35,607 nt of DNA from Cloacimonetes bacterium UBA5456. Its GTDB lineage: Bacteria > Cloacimonadota > Cloacimonadia > Cloacimonadales > Cloacimonadaceae. This document shows positions 34,552 through 35,607 of this stretch, in pieces. The position numbers and the translations under genes were made by a program. Position 1 is the first letter of the stretch, and every line of letters starts with the position of its first letter. The DNA lies in contig DIQS01000019.1 in assembly GCA_002427325.1 (NCBI GenBank), forward strand, positions 40,611-76,217, written 5' to 3'. Below the pieces are notes generated by a model. It saw only the letters and a program-made list of their open reading frames with translations, searched no databases and was not told the origin of the DNA.

Positions 34552-35174
34552 CTCAAAACGTCAAACACTTCCGCATATCTCCCGCCCACCTGAATTCCTC
34601 GCGTGAGCGCCAGTCCTTTGATGTATTCATCACTCGAATAAAGCTTCCCGATCTGCGACCTATAGCATTGCAAAGATTGAAGTTTACGCTGAACATGCCT
34701 CTCCTCTAAATGAATAAAACAAGTAGTCTCAAATTGATAGTTATTCCAAGGAAGTTCATAGCCCAAGATGGAGGTGAATTTAAAGGCTCTTAAAGCTTCG
34801 GAAGTGACGGTGAAGTGGTCTTGATGAACATCGTTCTTGGAGGGGGTAAACACCAAGTCCGGTTTGAGTTCGTTATTGAGTTTAACAAGGTTTTCCAGGA
34901 TTTCTTGACGGTGATAGGAGAGCTTTCTCACAGGATATTTGAACTTCATCACGTTTTCCTGCGGAATACATAAAACCTTCGTAGAAGCGGCTAATTCTGT
35001 GTATAAGATGTCTTTGGGCAAGCCCTCGGGCACTGATTCCTCCGCCATCGAAAAGGCAGCATAGTAGATCTCGTCCCCGGCTTCAATAAAGCGAGCGACG
35101 CTCCCGCCACAACCAAATTCGCCATCATCTGCATGCGGTGCTAATACCAATATCCGCTTCTTATCTGTATTCAT
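34539..35174 (-). CDS. PIG-L family deacetylase (LmbE-like)
   Basis: A 211-residue zinc deacetylase. The N-terminal motif PHADDGEFGCGG (13-24) supplies the catalytic Asp and a zinc ligand, and HQDH (117-120) gives the second His. These are the two signatures of the family. Members remove acetyl from N-acetylglucosamine in GPI, mycothiol, bacillithiol and surface polysaccharide pathways. It has no signal peptide. AGGAG precedes the ATG. It is the first gene of the minus-strand set with the LpxD-like, FkbH-like and acyl carrier genes. The deacetylated amino sugar would be a natural acceptor for the LpxD-like enzyme. The natural substrate is unknown. Confidence 0.88.
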   Translation of the reverse strand: MNTDKKRILVLAPHADDGEFGCGGSVARFIEAGDEIYYAAFSMAEESVPEGLPKDILYTELAASTKVLCIPQENVMKFKYPVRKLSYHRQEILENLVKLNNELKPDLVFTPSKNDVHQDHFTVTSEALRAFKFTSILGYELPWNNYQFETTCFIHLEERHVQRKLQSLQCYRSQIGKLYSSDEYIKGLALTRGIQVGGRYAEVFDVLRWII

Positions 35175-35607
35175 GATAGAACTCCTGCAAGATATCTCTT
35201 GATTCCTTGTTGAATATATTAATCTTTTTTGTTTATTTGTCTTTTGCTAAATAGCGATTTCCAGCATCTGCCGGAGCCATATCTGAGTCAAGTGTTTTCT
35301 TTTTTTTTGGGGCGAATCGTCCTCTGCGATAGCACCCTCATCACCTAAGTTTCTTGAATTTCAACACTCCGAGTTTAGGTCTAATTTCAAGCTTTTTTGC
35401 TCAAAAACCCTCATTATTTCACTAAAACATAAGGATAACTCCTATTCAGCTAAGCACTTAAGCCGTTTTGCCTCCAAAATCACCAAACCATTATGCCACG
35501 GAACAAAGGGGACACAAGCTATTGCTTCCCTATTGATTACAGCTTAGCGTGCGCTCATGATATGGTCATGGTGATGACCATATCATGACCATATCATGAC
35601 CAGAACC
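35175..35607. other. Gene-free end of the window
   Basis: No credible ORF or RNA gene was seen in these 433 bases. It is AT-rich, with a nine-T run at 35300-35308 preceding GGGGCG. The part next to 35174 must hold the promoter of the PIG-L operon, but no convincing box pair was found. The last 50 bases hold a palindrome with tandem 11-mers. Confidence 0.5.
35555..35602. repeat. 15-bp perfect inverted repeat followed by tandem 11-mers
   Basis: TCATGATATGGTCAT (35555-35569) pairs perfectly with ATGACCATATCATGA (35574-35588) around a 4-nt loop GGTG. The right arm continues into a second copy of the 11-mer ACCATATCATG (35577-35587, then 35588-35598). The array may run past the window end. It could be an operator with repeated binding sites, or the edge of a longer repeat array. 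Confidence 0.7.

Overview
The window reads as a chromosomal segment of a Gram-negative-type, probably anaerobic bacterium. The best guess is a member of the Candidatus Cloacimonadota / FCB group. Pointers are two secreted proteins with Por/type IX-type C-terminal sorting domains, lipoproteins with bacterial lipoboxes, an LpxD-type acyltransferase, and two fibronectin-III proteins ending in a DUF6754-like domain. The phylum call is an inference from gene content, not a placement. Nearly all genes have Shine-Dalgarno sites. GTG and TTG starts are used (rex GTG, obg TTG). No rRNA, tRNA, CRISPR array or transposase was found.

Layout. (1) 161-3852, plus strand: adenosine-specific kinase, thpR, recA, recX and an M14-type lipoprotein carboxypeptidase, tightly packed as one operon. 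(2) 3824-12241, minus strand: M29-type aminopeptidase, obg, dprA, a secreted sorting-domain protein and an MrfA/YprA-like helicase carrying an HNH insertion, with gaps of 0-23 bp or overlaps. The helicase tail overlaps the carboxypeptidase tail convergently. (3) 12344-21205, minus strand: five uncharacterised membrane or envelope genes followed by rex. The five are a large FN3/DUF6754-like protein, a six-TM protein, a membrane-anchored 393-residue protein, a second six-TM protein and a second FN3/DUF6754-like protein, so the order is mirror-symmetric. This is the best candidate for an undescribed system. (4) 21387-24640, minus: a triple PII-like protein coupled to a tandem DUF1538 membrane protein, probably a regulated transporter. 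(5) 24797-25891, minus: a class II-type Fic protein. (6) 25892-26465: a non-coding stretch with nested inverted repeats and a terminator. (7) 26466-29588, minus: a large secreted multidomain protein. (8) 29867-31541, plus: a PhnD-like lipoprotein and PhnC-like ATPase with no permease gene. (9) 31619-31702: a degenerate heptamer array between convergent genes. (10) 31694-35174, minus: PIG-L deacetylase, LpxD-like N-acyltransferase, FkbH-like protein and acyl carrier protein, which together look like a sugar N-acylation pathway. (11) 35175-35607: no gene seen, ending in a palindrome plus tandem 11-mers.

How the genes may work together. The recA-recX, dprA and MrfA-like genes form a loose DNA recombination/repair theme. 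Rex is 10 bp behind the five-gene membrane block, which suggests that block is tied to NADH/NAD+ status. PIG-L, FkbH, ACP and LpxD could together deacetylate an amino sugar and re-acylate it with an ACP-bound acid. These functional links are inferences from family knowledge and gene order.
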